Below are positions 8,068 to 18,182 of a stretch of 64,000 nucleotides of DNA, in pieces. The translations under genes and the position numbers were made by a program. Numbering within the stretch: the stretch's first letter is position 1; every line of letters starts with the position of its first letter. The stretch spans positions 2,356,001 to 2,420,000 of the forward strand of contig OZ245886.1 in assembly GCA_965229525.1 (NCBI GenBank), in the 5' to 3' direction. Below the pieces are notes generated by a model. That model was not told the DNA's origin. It saw nothing but the letters and a program-made list of their open reading frames with translations, and searched no databases. Source of the stretch: HXMU1420-13 sp965229525. GTDB lineage: Bacteria > Bacteroidota > Rhodothermia > Balneolales > Balneolaceae.

Positions 8068-8159
8068 ATGCGATCCAATGGAACTATCCTTCATTTTTGA
8101 TTTATAAAAGAGGAAATTATCTTGAACCGGGGAATAGATTAACTTAAAGGACACTAAAC

Positions 8160-9704
8160 ATGAAAGTGGGTTCAATATCAAAAGCACTAATACTTCTTTT
8201 CGGCTTAATGTTGTTTGCTCAAAATGTAGCCGCCCAAACTTTTGAAGAATGGAAGCGACAACAGCAGGAAGAATTTCAGGCTTATAAAGACAAGTTTGAT
8301 GAAGAGTTTATCAAAATGTTAAAAACCACGTGGGAAGAAGTTGGCATAAATACCGGATCGAAATTCTATGAAAATGAAAAACCGGTTGATCTACCAATAT
8401 TTACACCACCACCTCCGCCACCACGTCCTGATATCGAAAATGATGAGCCGGAAGATGAGATTATAGAGGAACGAGTGACCATTAATTTAGATCTTGATTT
8501 CGATACTAATCCACTGGATTTACCACCCCCTTCGCCGATGCCTATTACGCGTGAAGAATCAACAGGATTATTTGAAGGGTTACCGGTTGATGACCACTCT
8601 ATTACCTTTTTTTCAAACGAAATCCCGCTCACCTATCCCGAAATGGTGAAATCAAAGCTAAACCCTCGAGATTTTAGAAATGGCCAGATCGATAATAACA
8701 AGATTGCTGAGTTCTGGGAAGTTGTGAGTAGCGTAAATCACACTGAATTCGTTGATCATACCAACGAATTGAGATCTCAAATGGGTTTAAATGATTGGGG
8801 ATACATCCTTCTAATTAATGGAATTTCTAAAAGTATTTTTGGACAGGAAAACAGCAATTTAGTACGAATGATGAATTGGTTTTTACTTACAAAAGCCGGT
8901 TATCAAAATAGAGTTGGGTACGATCAGGATGGAGTGTATAATCTGTTTACGGTAAGTAACAGTATTTTTAATACTAAATACTATACGCTTGATGGAAACA
9001 AGTTCTTTCCAATCAATTTTAATGAAGAATACCAAACACCGTCATCGATTTTCACTTACCAGGGTGTGCATGAAGCACAGGTAAGAAAGCTGGATCTAAC
9101 GATTGAACAATATCCAGAGTTTGTCAACTCGACCAGAGCGTACACCAGAAATTTGGAATTTGAATTTCAGCAAAAAAACTATTCGATCCCCGTTACAGTA
9201 AACAGGGATATTGTTTCGTATTTCGAATATTACCCACTCACAGATCTGCCAATATTCTTCACCGCGTCATTGTCGCCAACTACATATCAACAATTGGCAA
9301 CCTCTTTAGAGCCCATTTTGGAAACTATGACAGAGTTGGAAGCTGTGAATTTTTTACTTCGTTTAGTCCAGACATCATTTGAATACAAAACCGATCAGGA
9401 TCAATTTGATCGTGAAAAATATATGATGCCTGATGAGATCTTTTTTTATCAATATTCTGATTGTGATGATCGGTCTATTTTCTTTGCTACCTTAGTTCGA
9501 GATATCCTTGGATTAGAAGTTGTTGGTCTGCGTTATTCACGTCATTTGGCAGTTGCAGTACACTTTAATAGTTCGGTTGAGGGTGATTATCACATGAGCG
9601 ACGGAAAGAGGTTTGTGGTAGCAGACCCAACCTATATAAATGCTCCAGTTGGCTTAACAATGAGTAGCTACATTAATGAAGAACCAAATATTGTGAAGTT
9701 TTAG
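8160..9704 (+). CDS. Secreted transglutaminase-like cysteine-fold protein
   Basis: This 514-residue protein starts with a signal peptide (residues 1-25, cleavage after VAAQ). A charged helical stretch (26-65) and a proline-rich, acidic linker (about 78-100, six consecutive Pro) follow. The last 120 residues look like a transglutaminase/papain-like core: Cys435 in SDCDDRS, His462 in RHLAVAVHF and Asp489 in VADPTY are in the order and context of the catalytic triad. The middle 300 residues are not recognised. Such proteins act in the periplasm or outside the cell as peptidases or amide-crosslinking enzymes; the substrate is unknown. The ATG follows AAAGGA at a good distance. The gene is alone between the flagellin 5 terminator and the next gene. 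Confidence 0.7.
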   Translation: MKVGSISKALILLFGLMLFAQNVAAQTFEEWKRQQQEEFQAYKDKFDEEFIKMLKTTWEEVGINTGSKFYENEKPVDLPIFTPPPPPPRPDIENDEPEDEIIEERVTINLDLDFDTNPLDLPPPSPMPITREESTGLFEGLPVDDHSITFFSNEIPLTYPEMVKSKLNPRDFRNGQIDNNKIAEFWEVVSSVNHTEFVDHTNELRSQMGLNDWGYILLINGISKSIFGQENSNLVRMMNWFLLTKAGYQNRVGYDQDGVYNLFTVSNSIFNTKYYTLDGNKFFPINFNEEYQTPSSIFTYQGVHEAQVRKLDLTIEQYPEFVNSTRAYTRNLEFEFQQKNYSIPVTVNRDIVSYFEYYPLTDLPIFFTASLSPTTYQQLATSLEPILETMTELEAVNFLLRLVQTSFEYKTDQDQFDREKYMMPDEIFFYQYSDCDDRSIFFATLVRDILGLEVVGLRYSRHLAVAVHFNSSVEGDYHMSDGKRFVVADPTYINAPVGLTMSSYINEEPNIVKF

Positions 9705-9770
9705 AAATCGACTTGTTTTAGGAGTTGAATACTCTATTTTTGTCGAAAATCTAAAATTGAAATTAATTTA

Positions 9771-10748
9771 ATGGCTTCTCAATACGAAAGAATTCCGTAC
9801 AATAAATGCGGGAATAGTGGTCTTTATCTTCCAGCGCTTTCATTAGGACTTTGGCACAACTTTGGTGGACAACAAACGCCAGAAAAAGTCGATCAAATGT
9901 TGATTAAAGCGTTTGAAATGGGAATAACTCACTTCGATCTGGCTAATAATTATGGTCCCCCTCCAGGTAGTGCTGAAGAACAATTTGGCAGAGCTTTAAA
10001 ATCGGTTTTTCATGGTCGTAGAGATGAAATGATCATTTCTAGTAAAGCAGGCTTTGGCATGTGGGATGGTCCATATGGTGATGGAGGCTCTCGTAAGTAT
10101 CTGATGGCCAGTTGTGATCAAAGCCTGAAAAGAATGGGATTGGAGTATGTTGATATTTTCTATCATCATCGACCGGATTATGAAACACCGCTTGAAGAAA
10201 GTATGAGGGCTTTAGAGCAAATTGTTCGATCTGGAAAGGCGTTATATGCAGGAATATCAAATTATCCTGCCGACCGAGCCAAAGAAGCGATACAAATGCT
10301 AAAATCTTGGGGCGTACCCATCATCATCCATCAACCAAAATACAATATGTTTGACCGTTGGCCGGAAGACGGTTTGTTTGATGTACTCCTTGAAGAAGGC
10401 ATCGGAAGTATACCATTTTCACCACTTGCTCAAGGATTACTCACCCCAAAATATCTTCATGGAATACCTGAAAATTCCCGAATTGCCGATCCTGATGGGT
10501 TCCTTCAAAAAGAGGAGTTGACGGATGCCATACTTCAAAAGATCAAAGATTTGAACGCAATTGCTGAACAAAGAGGACAAAGTTTAGCTCAACTTGCGCT
10601 GGTATGGGTGTTAAGACATCCTGCGGTTACTACAGCATTGATTGGCATAAGCAGTGTAAAACAACTTGAGAACAACATTGCAGCCCTGGATAATTTAGAA
10701 TTAAGTGAAAATGAGCTTCAGCAGATTGAGAATATTTTGAATCGGTAG
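9771..10748 (+). CDS. Aldo/keto reductase, YghZ (L-glyceraldehyde 3-phosphate reductase)-like
   Basis: This 325-residue NADPH-dependent oxidoreductase fits the length of the AKR superfamily. The catalytic tetrad is visible: Asp56 and Tyr61 (FDLANNYG), Lys92 (ISSKAG) and His133 (YHHRPD). PPPGSAEEQFGRAL and the SNYPADRA region match the YghZ/AKR14 branch, which reduces L-glyceraldehyde 3-phosphate and methylglyoxal-type aldehydes. It should be cytosolic. The C-terminal PAVTTALIGISSVKQLENNI block that binds the cofactor 2'-phosphate is present. The exact physiological substrate cannot be fixed from the sequence. Confidence 0.88.
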   Translation: MASQYERIPYNKCGNSGLYLPALSLGLWHNFGGQQTPEKVDQMLIKAFEMGITHFDLANNYGPPPGSAEEQFGRALKSVFHGRRDEMIISSKAGFGMWDGPYGDGGSRKYLMASCDQSLKRMGLEYVDIFYHHRPDYETPLEESMRALEQIVRSGKALYAGISNYPADRAKEAIQMLKSWGVPIIIHQPKYNMFDRWPEDGLFDVLLEEGIGSIPFSPLAQGLLTPKYLHGIPENSRIADPDGFLQKEELTDAILQKIKDLNAIAEQRGQSLAQLALVWVLRHPAVTTALIGISSVKQLENNIAALDNLELSENELQQIENILNR

Positions 10749-10813
10749 TCTTATTTATTCACATAACAAAAGTTGGTTTAAAACGTCTTTTAGTGTGAAG
10801 ATTTCTAAGAAGC

Positions 10814-11911
10814 ATGGGATTATTTTCAACTGTACTACTTGTAGCCAGCGTTCAGGGATTTTTTTTGAGCCTGGTTCTTTTTAAAAAGAATTGGACGGGT
10901 AAATCATCGGATAAGATTTTACCCACTTTTATAGCTCTAATCACGGTTACATTATGGGGGCGAATCTTCTTCGAAATCCCAAACAAGTCCATATTGCAAT
11001 GGAAATTATTATTCATTGGCGATACAATCATTTTTCTGTTTGGACCCATTTTCTACTTCTATATTCGTCAAATATTCAATCAATCTGCATTAACAATCTC
11101 AAAACAATTAATTCATTTCATCCCATCTACCATATTTCTACTTAGTCTTCTTCCATTATTTATAGCAGAAGGGTATGCTATGTTTTCTGTGTATGAACGT
11201 TTAAGTAGGTACTATCTGACTACGGAGTTCGCAGCAATTTTCCAACTTTTGCTTTATTTCTTCTTTTCATTTCAGATAATTAATAAAGCTCAAGAGAAGC
11301 AGAGAGGAGGTAAAGATGAAAATAAGCAAATCTCGTTTTTTAGATCAGTTGTTCTTTTTATGTCAGCTATTACTGTCGTCTGGTTTGTAAGTGCGAGCGT
11401 CAATGTTTTAAGGCCACCTGAATTTGATTTATATCTGATATATCACCTCGTTTGGATTGGGTTGGCAATCATCATTTACCTAATCGGGTATATTAGCATT
11501 ACCGACTATTCTTTGGTGGAGATTCCAATTGTTTCTAAAAAACATAAATCTCACAATGCCGACTCATCAAAAAAGTTGGAACTAATTGTTTCAACGATGG
11601 AAAAATCAAATGCATATAAACTCCCTGATATCACCCTTCAAACGTTTAGTGATCAATGTAATTTATCCCCTCATGAGGTATCAAGAATATTGAATGAGCA
11701 AGCGAAAGTTAACTTCTCAGAATTCGTGAACAAGTACAGGGTAAATGCATTTATCCGAAGCCTTGCCACTAATCAGCATCAAAATTATACATTGCTTTCG
11801 TTGGCACTGGAAGTTGGTTTTAGTTCTAAATCAACGTTCAACACCTCGTTTAAACGGTTTACGGGGTTAACTCCTAGCCAGTATATAAACAAAGAGTTGA
11901 AGCAGAATTAA
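10814..11911 (+). CDS. Membrane-anchored AraC-family regulator
   Basis: The 365-residue protein has about seven hydrophobic segments in residues 1-230 and a C-terminal AraC-type double helix-turn-helix (about 260-360). The second HTH is clear: LSLALEVGFSSKSTFNTSFK followed by the typical FTGLTPSQY. This architecture is common in Bacteroidota and Balneolota, where a membrane sensor is fused directly to the DNA-binding domain. Its ligand and targets are unknown. The neighbours (an aldo-keto reductase before, an NHL protein after) do not reveal a regulon. Confidence 0.87.
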   Translation: MGLFSTVLLVASVQGFFLSLVLFKKNWTGKSSDKILPTFIALITVTLWGRIFFEIPNKSILQWKLLFIGDTIIFLFGPIFYFYIRQIFNQSALTISKQLIHFIPSTIFLLSLLPLFIAEGYAMFSVYERLSRYYLTTEFAAIFQLLLYFFFSFQIINKAQEKQRGGKDENKQISFFRSVVLFMSAITVVWFVSASVNVLRPPEFDLYLIYHLVWIGLAIIIYLIGYISITDYSLVEIPIVSKKHKSHNADSSKKLELIVSTMEKSNAYKLPDITLQTFSDQCNLSPHEVSRILNEQAKVNFSEFVNKYRVNAFIRSLATNQHQNYTLLSLALEVGFSSKSTFNTSFKRFTGLTPSQYINKELKQN

Positions 11912-11983
11912 CCAAAAAAAGGTACAGCTTTATAATCCTGAACGATTCGACGAGTCAAAATTTCAATTTTTTGCGAAAAACAC

Positions 11984-13123
11984 ATGACTCGATTTTTCAC
12001 CCTATTGATTGTAATTCTTTTTTCTGTTACCAATATGTTCGCTCAACAGGTAGAAACGCTTGTAACAGGACCTTCCACTTTTAATGATGGCTTAGTAATA
12101 GATTCTAAAGGGAATATATATGCTTCTCGATATTACAGTAGTACTGTTACGAAAATATTACTCGATGGTAACACAAGCATATTTGCATCTGGATTTTCGG
12201 ATCCAAACGGTATGGTAATTGACACAAATGACACATTATATGTGACGAACGCTACCGGTAATCGCATCGATAAAATTGCGCCAGATGGAACAAAATCAAC
12301 ATTTAAAACCGGTATTGAAAACCCGACCAGTCTGGCATTCGATGCAGATAGTAATTTGCTGGTGACTCAGTATCAATTATCCAGAATCGTTAAAATTGAT
12401 TCAGCTTTAAAGGTAACCACCTTTATGAGCGGACAAGGTTTAAATGGACCAGTTGGGATGAATTTCGATGAGGAAGGAAATCTTTACATCGGCAATTTTA
12501 ATGACGGAAAAGTTTTAAAAAGAACCCCTGATGGCTCGGTAATACAGATTGGCGATATACCCGGTTGGATGGGATTTAGTACTTATTCGAATGGATATAT
12601 ATATGCAACAGGGTTTCAGCAAAATAAGATTTACAGGATTGCTACGGATGGATCTGAGCAAATAGTATATGCCGGAACCGGAGCCGCAGGAAAAAATGAT
12701 GGGGATTTAAACCAAGCTACCTTCGATGGGCCTAATGGTATTGCGGCATCTGCAACAGGTGATACGTTATTTATTTCTGATTTCGAAACCCGATCGTTAA
12801 GAATGATTGTGGGAGTATTAGGTACATCAACAAATAATGAAGAGATTCAGAGTGATCTTGGAAATTTTAAGTTGTATCAGAATTTTCCCAATCCTTTTAA
12901 TCCAACTACTACTATTTATTTTGATATCTATCAGGCAAATGAGGTTTTAATAAGTGTATACAATATAAATGGGACTAAGATTTTAGAACTTGTAAACGGC
13001 TTTTATAATTCTGGGTCATATAGTGTAGATTTTGATGCAACAAATCTTGCTAGTGGTACCTACATTTATGAAATGCGTACTCAGGATTTTGTTGAATCTA
13101 AAACGTTTACACTTATAAAATAA
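11984..13123 (+). CDS. Secreted NHL-repeat beta-propeller with T9SS sorting domain
   Basis: This 379-residue protein has a signal peptide (1-20, ending MFAQ), a run of NHL/SMP-30-like propeller blades (about 30-275; repeated motifs of the GNIYASRY, DTLYVTNATGNRI and GNLYIGNFNDGKV type), and a C-terminal domain (about 295-379) that begins YQNFPNPFNPTTTI and ends SKTFTLIK. That domain is the type A sorting signal for type IX secretion, so the protein is probably delivered to the cell surface or medium. The next gene starts one base after its stop, so the two are likely co-transcribed. Confidence 0.87.
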   Translation: MTRFFTLLIVILFSVTNMFAQQVETLVTGPSTFNDGLVIDSKGNIYASRYYSSTVTKILLDGNTSIFASGFSDPNGMVIDTNDTLYVTNATGNRIDKIAPDGTKSTFKTGIENPTSLAFDADSNLLVTQYQLSRIVKIDSALKVTTFMSGQGLNGPVGMNFDEEGNLYIGNFNDGKVLKRTPDGSVIQIGDIPGWMGFSTYSNGYIYATGFQQNKIYRIATDGSEQIVYAGTGAAGKNDGDLNQATFDGPNGIAASATGDTLFISDFETRSLRMIVGVLGTSTNNEEIQSDLGNFKLYQNFPNPFNPTTTIYFDIYQANEVLISVYNINGTKILELVNGFYNSGSYSVDFDATNLASGTYIYEMRTQDFVESKTFTLIK

Positions 13124-13124
13124 A

Positions 13125-13631
13125 ATGCGAAACCTACTTATACTCTCATTATTCAGCTTTATCGCTTATCCAACATTCGCCCAATATGATTCAGATACAG
13201 AATCTATACAATCAACTATAGATGCCTTATATGCTTCTATTTCGGGTGATGCCGGGGTAGAACGAGATTGGGATCGATTTAAAAACTTGTTTGCCCCAGA
13301 TGCCAGATTGATTCCAACATTCACGGATAGAGAAGGTACAATTCGTTACCTCAGTTGGACTCCCGACGAATACATTGAACGTGCCGGAGCAAGTTTAGAA
13401 CGCGATGGATTTTGGGAATCGGAAATTGGACAACAAGTAGAACAATTTGGAAACATCGTACATGTTTTTAGTACATACGATTCTAAAAGAACACAAGATG
13501 GAGATGTATTTATGAGAGGTATAAATAGTATTCAACTTTTTAATGATGGTTCCAGGTATTGGATAATTTCGGTGTATTGGTCTTCGGAAACACCTGCTCA
13601 TTCTATTCCTGCAAAATACATCGATAATTAG
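13125..13631 (+). CDS. Secreted NTF2/SnoaL-like protein
   Basis: This 168-residue protein has a signal peptide (1-19, PTFAQ) and a single alpha+beta-barrel domain resembling the NTF2/SnoaL/DUF4440 fold: the RDWDRFKNLFAPDARL segment is the typical first cone helix, and GINSIQLFNDGSRYWIISVYW the terminal strands. The fold binds small hydrophobic ligands; no catalytic residue pattern can be assigned. It follows the NHL gene by one base and may be translationally coupled to it. Confidence 0.72.
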   Translation: MRNLLILSLFSFIAYPTFAQYDSDTESIQSTIDALYASISGDAGVERDWDRFKNLFAPDARLIPTFTDREGTIRYLSWTPDEYIERAGASLERDGFWESEIGQQVEQFGNIVHVFSTYDSKRTQDGDVFMRGINSIQLFNDGSRYWIISVYWSSETPAHSIPAKYIDN

Positions 13632-13678
13632 AATAAAAATTTGTTGCAATAAACTCTGGATTTCCTCGATTATAAAAC

Positions 13679-14761
13679 ATGGGATATTCGGGGAAACACA
13701 AAGAAATAAACATATTGCTGGGAACTATCTTATTTTGGTTTCTGGCAATATTCGCCTACGATATTTTTCGTAGACTAGGCATTGAAGAAATGCCGGGTGT
13801 CTTAGTTACAAATCCTATCACAAGAAGTGAAAACCTCATGTTCACTTCAATTTTGAGTGTAATTACAGGTATACTTTACTACTCATTTGAGCGCATTATC
13901 GAGATTCCAAAATTGAAAAGGAAGTCGATTGGATTTCAATTAGGTATAAAAATAGCATCCTATGCAGTGTTACTTACAATTGTAATTAACACCGGGTTGC
14001 ACATGCTCAATCAAATTTTCGAAAACCAGGTTGTGTACCCCCAAAAAGGATTATTGAGAAGTGGTGCTGTTTGGTCGTTCGTTCTTTACTTCACATTATG
14101 TTCAGCAATTTTCAGTTTTCTGAAGTTAGTGAATGAAAAATTTGGTCATGGAGTGATGTGGAAAATGCTGACAGGCAGATACATGAAGCCCCGTGTTGAG
14201 AAGAAGATCTTCATGTTTCTTGATTTACGATCATCCACAAAACTGGCCGAAACTTTGGGTTATCAAACTTATAGCACGCTAATTCAGGAATGTTTTTATG
14301 ATTTAAATGAGGTAGTAGCCAAAACAAGCGCAGAAATTTATCAATATGTAGGGGATGAAGCTGTACTAATATGGGATTTTGAAAAAGGGGTAAGACAACA
14401 TGAATGCATTGATTTATACTTCTTATTTAGAAATCGAATCCATGAAAGAAAGGACTTTTATCAAGATAATTTTGGAATAATTCCAGAGTTTAAAGCAGGA
14501 TTGCATGGAGGGGATTTAATGGTGGCCGAAGTTGGAGTAGTAAAAAAGGATATCGCATATCACGGAGATGTAATCAACACTACTGCTCGAATACAAAGTA
14601 TGTGCAACGAGCTGCAATCATCACTCTTGATATCAAATCATTTATATAAAGCTTTAAATGAAAGTGAGGGTTATGAATTTGAGTACAAGGGAGATTTTAA
14701 ATTAAAAGGGAAAGAGAGTCAGACAGGTTTACATAGTATCGAACTTCATCAAACACGATAA
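13679..14761 (+). CDS. Membrane class III adenylate/guanylate cyclase
   Basis: The 360-residue protein has four predicted membrane helices (about 12-29, 52-68, 91-109, 131-149) and a cytoplasmic class III nucleotide cyclase domain (about 175-355). Both metal-binding aspartates are present (Asp182 in FLDLRSS and Asp226 in YVGDEAVL), as are the Asn and Arg of the transition-state motif (DVINTTARIQ). The domain therefore looks active. Specificity for ATP or GTP is not certain. No CRP-type cAMP receptor gene is seen in this window. Confidence 0.87.
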   Translation: MGYSGKHKEINILLGTILFWFLAIFAYDIFRRLGIEEMPGVLVTNPITRSENLMFTSILSVITGILYYSFERIIEIPKLKRKSIGFQLGIKIASYAVLLTIVINTGLHMLNQIFENQVVYPQKGLLRSGAVWSFVLYFTLCSAIFSFLKLVNEKFGHGVMWKMLTGRYMKPRVEKKIFMFLDLRSSTKLAETLGYQTYSTLIQECFYDLNEVVAKTSAEIYQYVGDEAVLIWDFEKGVRQHECIDLYFLFRNRIHERKDFYQDNFGIIPEFKAGLHGGDLMVAEVGVVKKDIAYHGDVINTTARIQSMCNELQSSLLISNHLYKALNESEGYEFEYKGDFKLKGKESQTGLHSIELHQTR

Positions 14762-14846
14762 AAAAAATTACATTTTCTGCGTCCTAAATTGATTAACGTC
14801 CTCCAATCACTTTTCGAGGTTACTATTAATTCTTAGATCAAAAATC

Positions 14847-17800
14847 ATGAGGACTTTTTTTCTGGGGTGCCTGTCAGCACTATTCATTTTACTTTCATTT
14901 TCAGTAGATACAAAAGCTCAAGATGAGCCATCAGATGAGCGATATAACACTCCATTTAGTGGGTTAACATTTAGAAGTATTGGCCCCGCATTTACATCTG
15001 GCAGGATATCCGATTTTGCTGTAAATCCAGATAATACAAGTGAATTTTATGTAGCTACATCTTCGGGTGGTGTTTGGAAAACTACGAACAGAGGAATTAC
15101 AATGGAGCCAGTATTTGATACTCAGGGTTCCTATTCCATTGGATTTGTTGCGATGGACCCAAATAACCATAATGTAGTTTGGGTTGGAACCGGCGAGAAT
15201 AATAACCAGCGATCTGTCGCTTATGGTGATGGGGTATATAAAAGTATCGACGGAGGGAAAAGTTGGAAGCATATGGGATTGAAAAATTCCGAGCACATTG
15301 GAATGATTGAAATTGATCCGCGAGACTCGGATGTAGTATACGTTGCAGCAACTGGTCCACTTTGGAGTGAGGGCGGTGATCGTGGATTATATAAAACAGT
15401 GGATGGTGGTGAGAATTGGGAAAAAATACTGGATATAAGTATCCACACCGGCATTAATGAAGTACATCTAGATCCGCGTAATCCGGATGTAATTTATGCA
15501 ACGGCGCACCAAAGGAGGCGCCACGTGTTCACTTATATTAGTGGTGGACCAGAATCGGCCATTTATAAATCCACAGATGGGGGGAACACCTTCCGAAAAA
15601 TTATGAGTGGAATGCCAGGTGGAGATATTGGTAGGATTGGTCTGGATATCTCACCTGCAAATCCTGATGTAGTCTATGCCACAGTGGAAGCTCAAACTGG
15701 AAGAAGTGGTTTTTACAGATCGACAGATCGAGGTGAAAGCTGGGAAAAAAGAAGTGATTATTCATCTTCTGGAAACTACTATCAGGAAGTTGTAGCAGAT
15801 CCTGTTGATGTTGATTTAGTGTATGTAATGAATACTTTTTCTGGTGTTTCTGAAGACGGTGGAAAAACCTTTAATAATGTTGGCGAGTTAAATAAGCACA
15901 TTGATAATCATGCACAATGGATTGATCCTGATAATCCTAATTACCTGTTAAACGGAAACGATGGTGGTGTATATGAAAGCTATGATCGTGGTAAAACCTG
16001 GCGTTTCTTCACCAATCTACCTGTTACTCAATTCTATAAACTGGCTGTTGATAATGATTATCCATTCTACAATGTTTATGGTGGAACGCAGGATAATTTC
16101 ACGATAGGTGGCCCTTCACGTTCAATTGAACCCACGGGTCTAACCTATAAAGATTGGCAGGTTACACTTTTAGGCGATGGATTTGAGCCACACGTTGACC
16201 CGCAAAATCCGAATATAATTTATAGTCAGTATCAATATGGTGGTTTGTACCGGTTTGATCGTCAAAGTGGACAGGGACAGAATATAATCCCACAGCCACC
16301 TGCTGGAGCAGACTATTCATATAACTGGAATTGGGATTCTCCTTTCTTTGTGAGTGTTCATGATAATAAGAGACTTTATTACGCATCTGATCGAGTACAC
16401 AGAAGTGACGATATGGGCCAAAGCTGGAGAGAAGTTTCAGGAGATTTAACTCGGCAGATTGATCGAAACCGGCTTGAAGTAATGGGTGAAGTTTGGCCTA
16501 TGGATGCAGTTGCAAAAAATGCGAGTACAACCCCTTTTGGTAACATCGTTGCATTGGCAGAATCACCACTTGATGAGAATCTACTCTACGCCGGAACAGA
16601 TGATGGTTTGATTCATGTTTCCCAAGATGGTGGTGCAACCTGGACTAAGTACGACGAGTTTCCCGGAGTACCAGACATGACATATGTAAATGAAATCATT
16701 CCTTCTGCACATGATATTAATGTGGTATATGCTGCATTTAATAATCATAAAAGAGGGGATTTCACACCTTACCTTTTGAAAAGTTCAAATCAGGGCAGAA
16801 GATGGACTTCAATAGTAAATAATCTACCTGAACGAGGCTCGGTCTACTCAATTGAAGAAGATACCGAGGTAGCAGATTTATTATTCGTTGGTACCGAATT
16901 CAGTCTTTTTATGACCATGGATGGTGGCGATTATTGGAAAAAATTTGCCAATGGAGTTCCAACTATTGCTGTTCGTGATATAAATATTCAAGAGCGGGAA
17001 AACGATCTGGTTCTTGGAACATTTGGTCGTGGCTTTTACATACTGGATGATTACTCTGCACTACGAGAATTTACAAAAGAGGTACAAGCATCAGAGGCAT
17101 ATCTATTTGATACCAGAGATACTTTTCAATATCTACCATACAGTTCTATTGCTGCAAGTAGCACGGTGTTCTGGTTAGGGCCAAAAGGTTTTCAAGGTGA
17201 AGATTTCTATATGGGTGAAAATCCGGAGTTTGGAGCCGCCTTCACTTACTATTTAAAAGAAGGATTTAAATCCCTCGAAGATGAACGCAAAGAAGATGAA
17301 AAAGAGCGAAGGGATGAGGGGGAAACAGTGTATTACCCAACATATGATCAGCTTCAAGCTGAGGAAGATGACCCTGCAGATTATCTGATTTTTACCATTC
17401 GCGATATAAACGGCGAATTGATTAATGAACTAAGATCAGCAGGTAAAAAAGGAATCAATCGTATTCATTGGGATCTACGATATCCAGATGTTGATCAGGT
17501 ACGAACGAATTCAGCAAATCCAAGTCAGAATCTGGAATCTTCGGCAATCATGGTACTTCCAGGTACCTATACTGTTCAGTTATCTCAAAGTGTAGATGGT
17601 ATTATTACAGAATTAAGTGAGCCAAAACCTTTCGAAGTAAAATCGCTAAATAATGTAACGCTACCTGCAACCAATCCAGAAGAGATGCTTGCTTTCCATA
17701 AAGAGTTGACGGTGCTGTCTAAATCAGCAAATAGTGCAAGAAGCGCGAATAATGAACTTTCTGATAGATTAGAATATTACAGGGCTGCTTCAAGAATTGT

Positions 17801-18137
17801 GACAAGTGATCGGCTTGAAGAGATGCTGGATTCGATGGAGTCAACACTAGATCAAATTCAATTAATTATGAGTGGTGATCCCATCAAGAGAAATCTGGAA
17901 ATTGATCAGGCACCATCACTAAATAATCGTATTAATATTGCTATAAATTCAGGTATTGGAACCACACAAGATCCTACGGAAACCTCAGCAATGGTTAAAG
18001 CTATTGCAGAAGAGCAATTAGCACCAATCATCGAAATGTTAAAGGGATTACTTGAATCGGATGTGCCTGCAATTGATTCGGAATTAAATCGATTGGGTGC
18101 TCCTTGGACCCCTGGCCGTATTATCGAATTGGATTAA
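14847..18137 (+). CDS. Secreted BNR/sortilin (VPS10)-like beta-propeller protein
   Basis: The 1096-residue protein has a signal peptide (1-24) and more than a dozen BNR/Asp-box motifs (variants of S-x-D-x-G-x-x-W such as STDRGESWEK, SQDGGATWTK and SNQGRRWTS). They span about residues 45-750 and probably make two propellers. An acidic, charged insertion (about 810-850) and a helical C-terminal part (920-1096) follow. Relatives are often labelled glycosyl hydrolase, but no sialidase active site can be seen, so enzymatic activity is not claimed. It likely acts in the periplasm or outside the cell. A weak terminator follows at 18147-18178. Confidence 0.83.
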   Translation: MRTFFLGCLSALFILLSFSVDTKAQDEPSDERYNTPFSGLTFRSIGPAFTSGRISDFAVNPDNTSEFYVATSSGGVWKTTNRGITMEPVFDTQGSYSIGFVAMDPNNHNVVWVGTGENNNQRSVAYGDGVYKSIDGGKSWKHMGLKNSEHIGMIEIDPRDSDVVYVAATGPLWSEGGDRGLYKTVDGGENWEKILDISIHTGINEVHLDPRNPDVIYATAHQRRRHVFTYISGGPESAIYKSTDGGNTFRKIMSGMPGGDIGRIGLDISPANPDVVYATVEAQTGRSGFYRSTDRGESWEKRSDYSSSGNYYQEVVADPVDVDLVYVMNTFSGVSEDGGKTFNNVGELNKHIDNHAQWIDPDNPNYLLNGNDGGVYESYDRGKTWRFFTNLPVTQFYKLAVDNDYPFYNVYGGTQDNFTIGGPSRSIEPTGLTYKDWQVTLLGDGFEPHVDPQNPNIIYSQYQYGGLYRFDRQSGQGQNIIPQPPAGADYSYNWNWDSPFFVSVHDNKRLYYASDRVHRSDDMGQSWREVSGDLTRQIDRNRLEVMGEVWPMDAVAKNASTTPFGNIVALAESPLDENLLYAGTDDGLIHVSQDGGATWTKYDEFPGVPDMTYVNEIIPSAHDINVVYAAFNNHKRGDFTPYLLKSSNQGRRWTSIVNNLPERGSVYSIEEDTEVADLLFVGTEFSLFMTMDGGDYWKKFANGVPTIAVRDINIQERENDLVLGTFGRGFYILDDYSALREFTKEVQASEAYLFDTRDTFQYLPYSSIAASSTVFWLGPKGFQGEDFYMGENPEFGAAFTYYLKEGFKSLEDERKEDEKERRDEGETVYYPTYDQLQAEEDDPADYLIFTIRDINGELINELRSAGKKGINRIHWDLRYPDVDQVRTNSANPSQNLESSAIMVLPGTYTVQLSQSVDGIITELSEPKPFEVKSLNNVTLPATNPEEMLAFHKELTVLSKSANSARSANNELSDRLEYYRAASRIVTSDRLEEMLDSMESTLDQIQLIMSGDPIKRNLEIDQAPSLNNRINIAINSGIGTTQDPTETSAMVKAIAEEQLAPIIEMLKGLLESDVPAIDSELNRLGAPWTPGRIIELD

Positions 18138-18146
18138 ACTACAAGT

Positions 18147-18178
18147 AAAAGCCTTCTTGTTAATTGAGGGCTTTCTTT
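18147..18178 (+). terminator. Probable terminator after BNR protein gene
   Basis: AAAGCCTTC pairs with GAGGGCTTT (one mismatch) around a TTGTTAATT loop and is followed by a C and a short T run. The structure is modest. Confidence 0.55.
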
Positions 18179-18182
18179 ATGT

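Noticed and set aside
7690..8100. 136-residue frame in flagellin 5
   Set aside because: It is an out-of-frame reading of the flagellin gene and its terminator; the protein is Leu/Arg/Gln-rich and not plausible.
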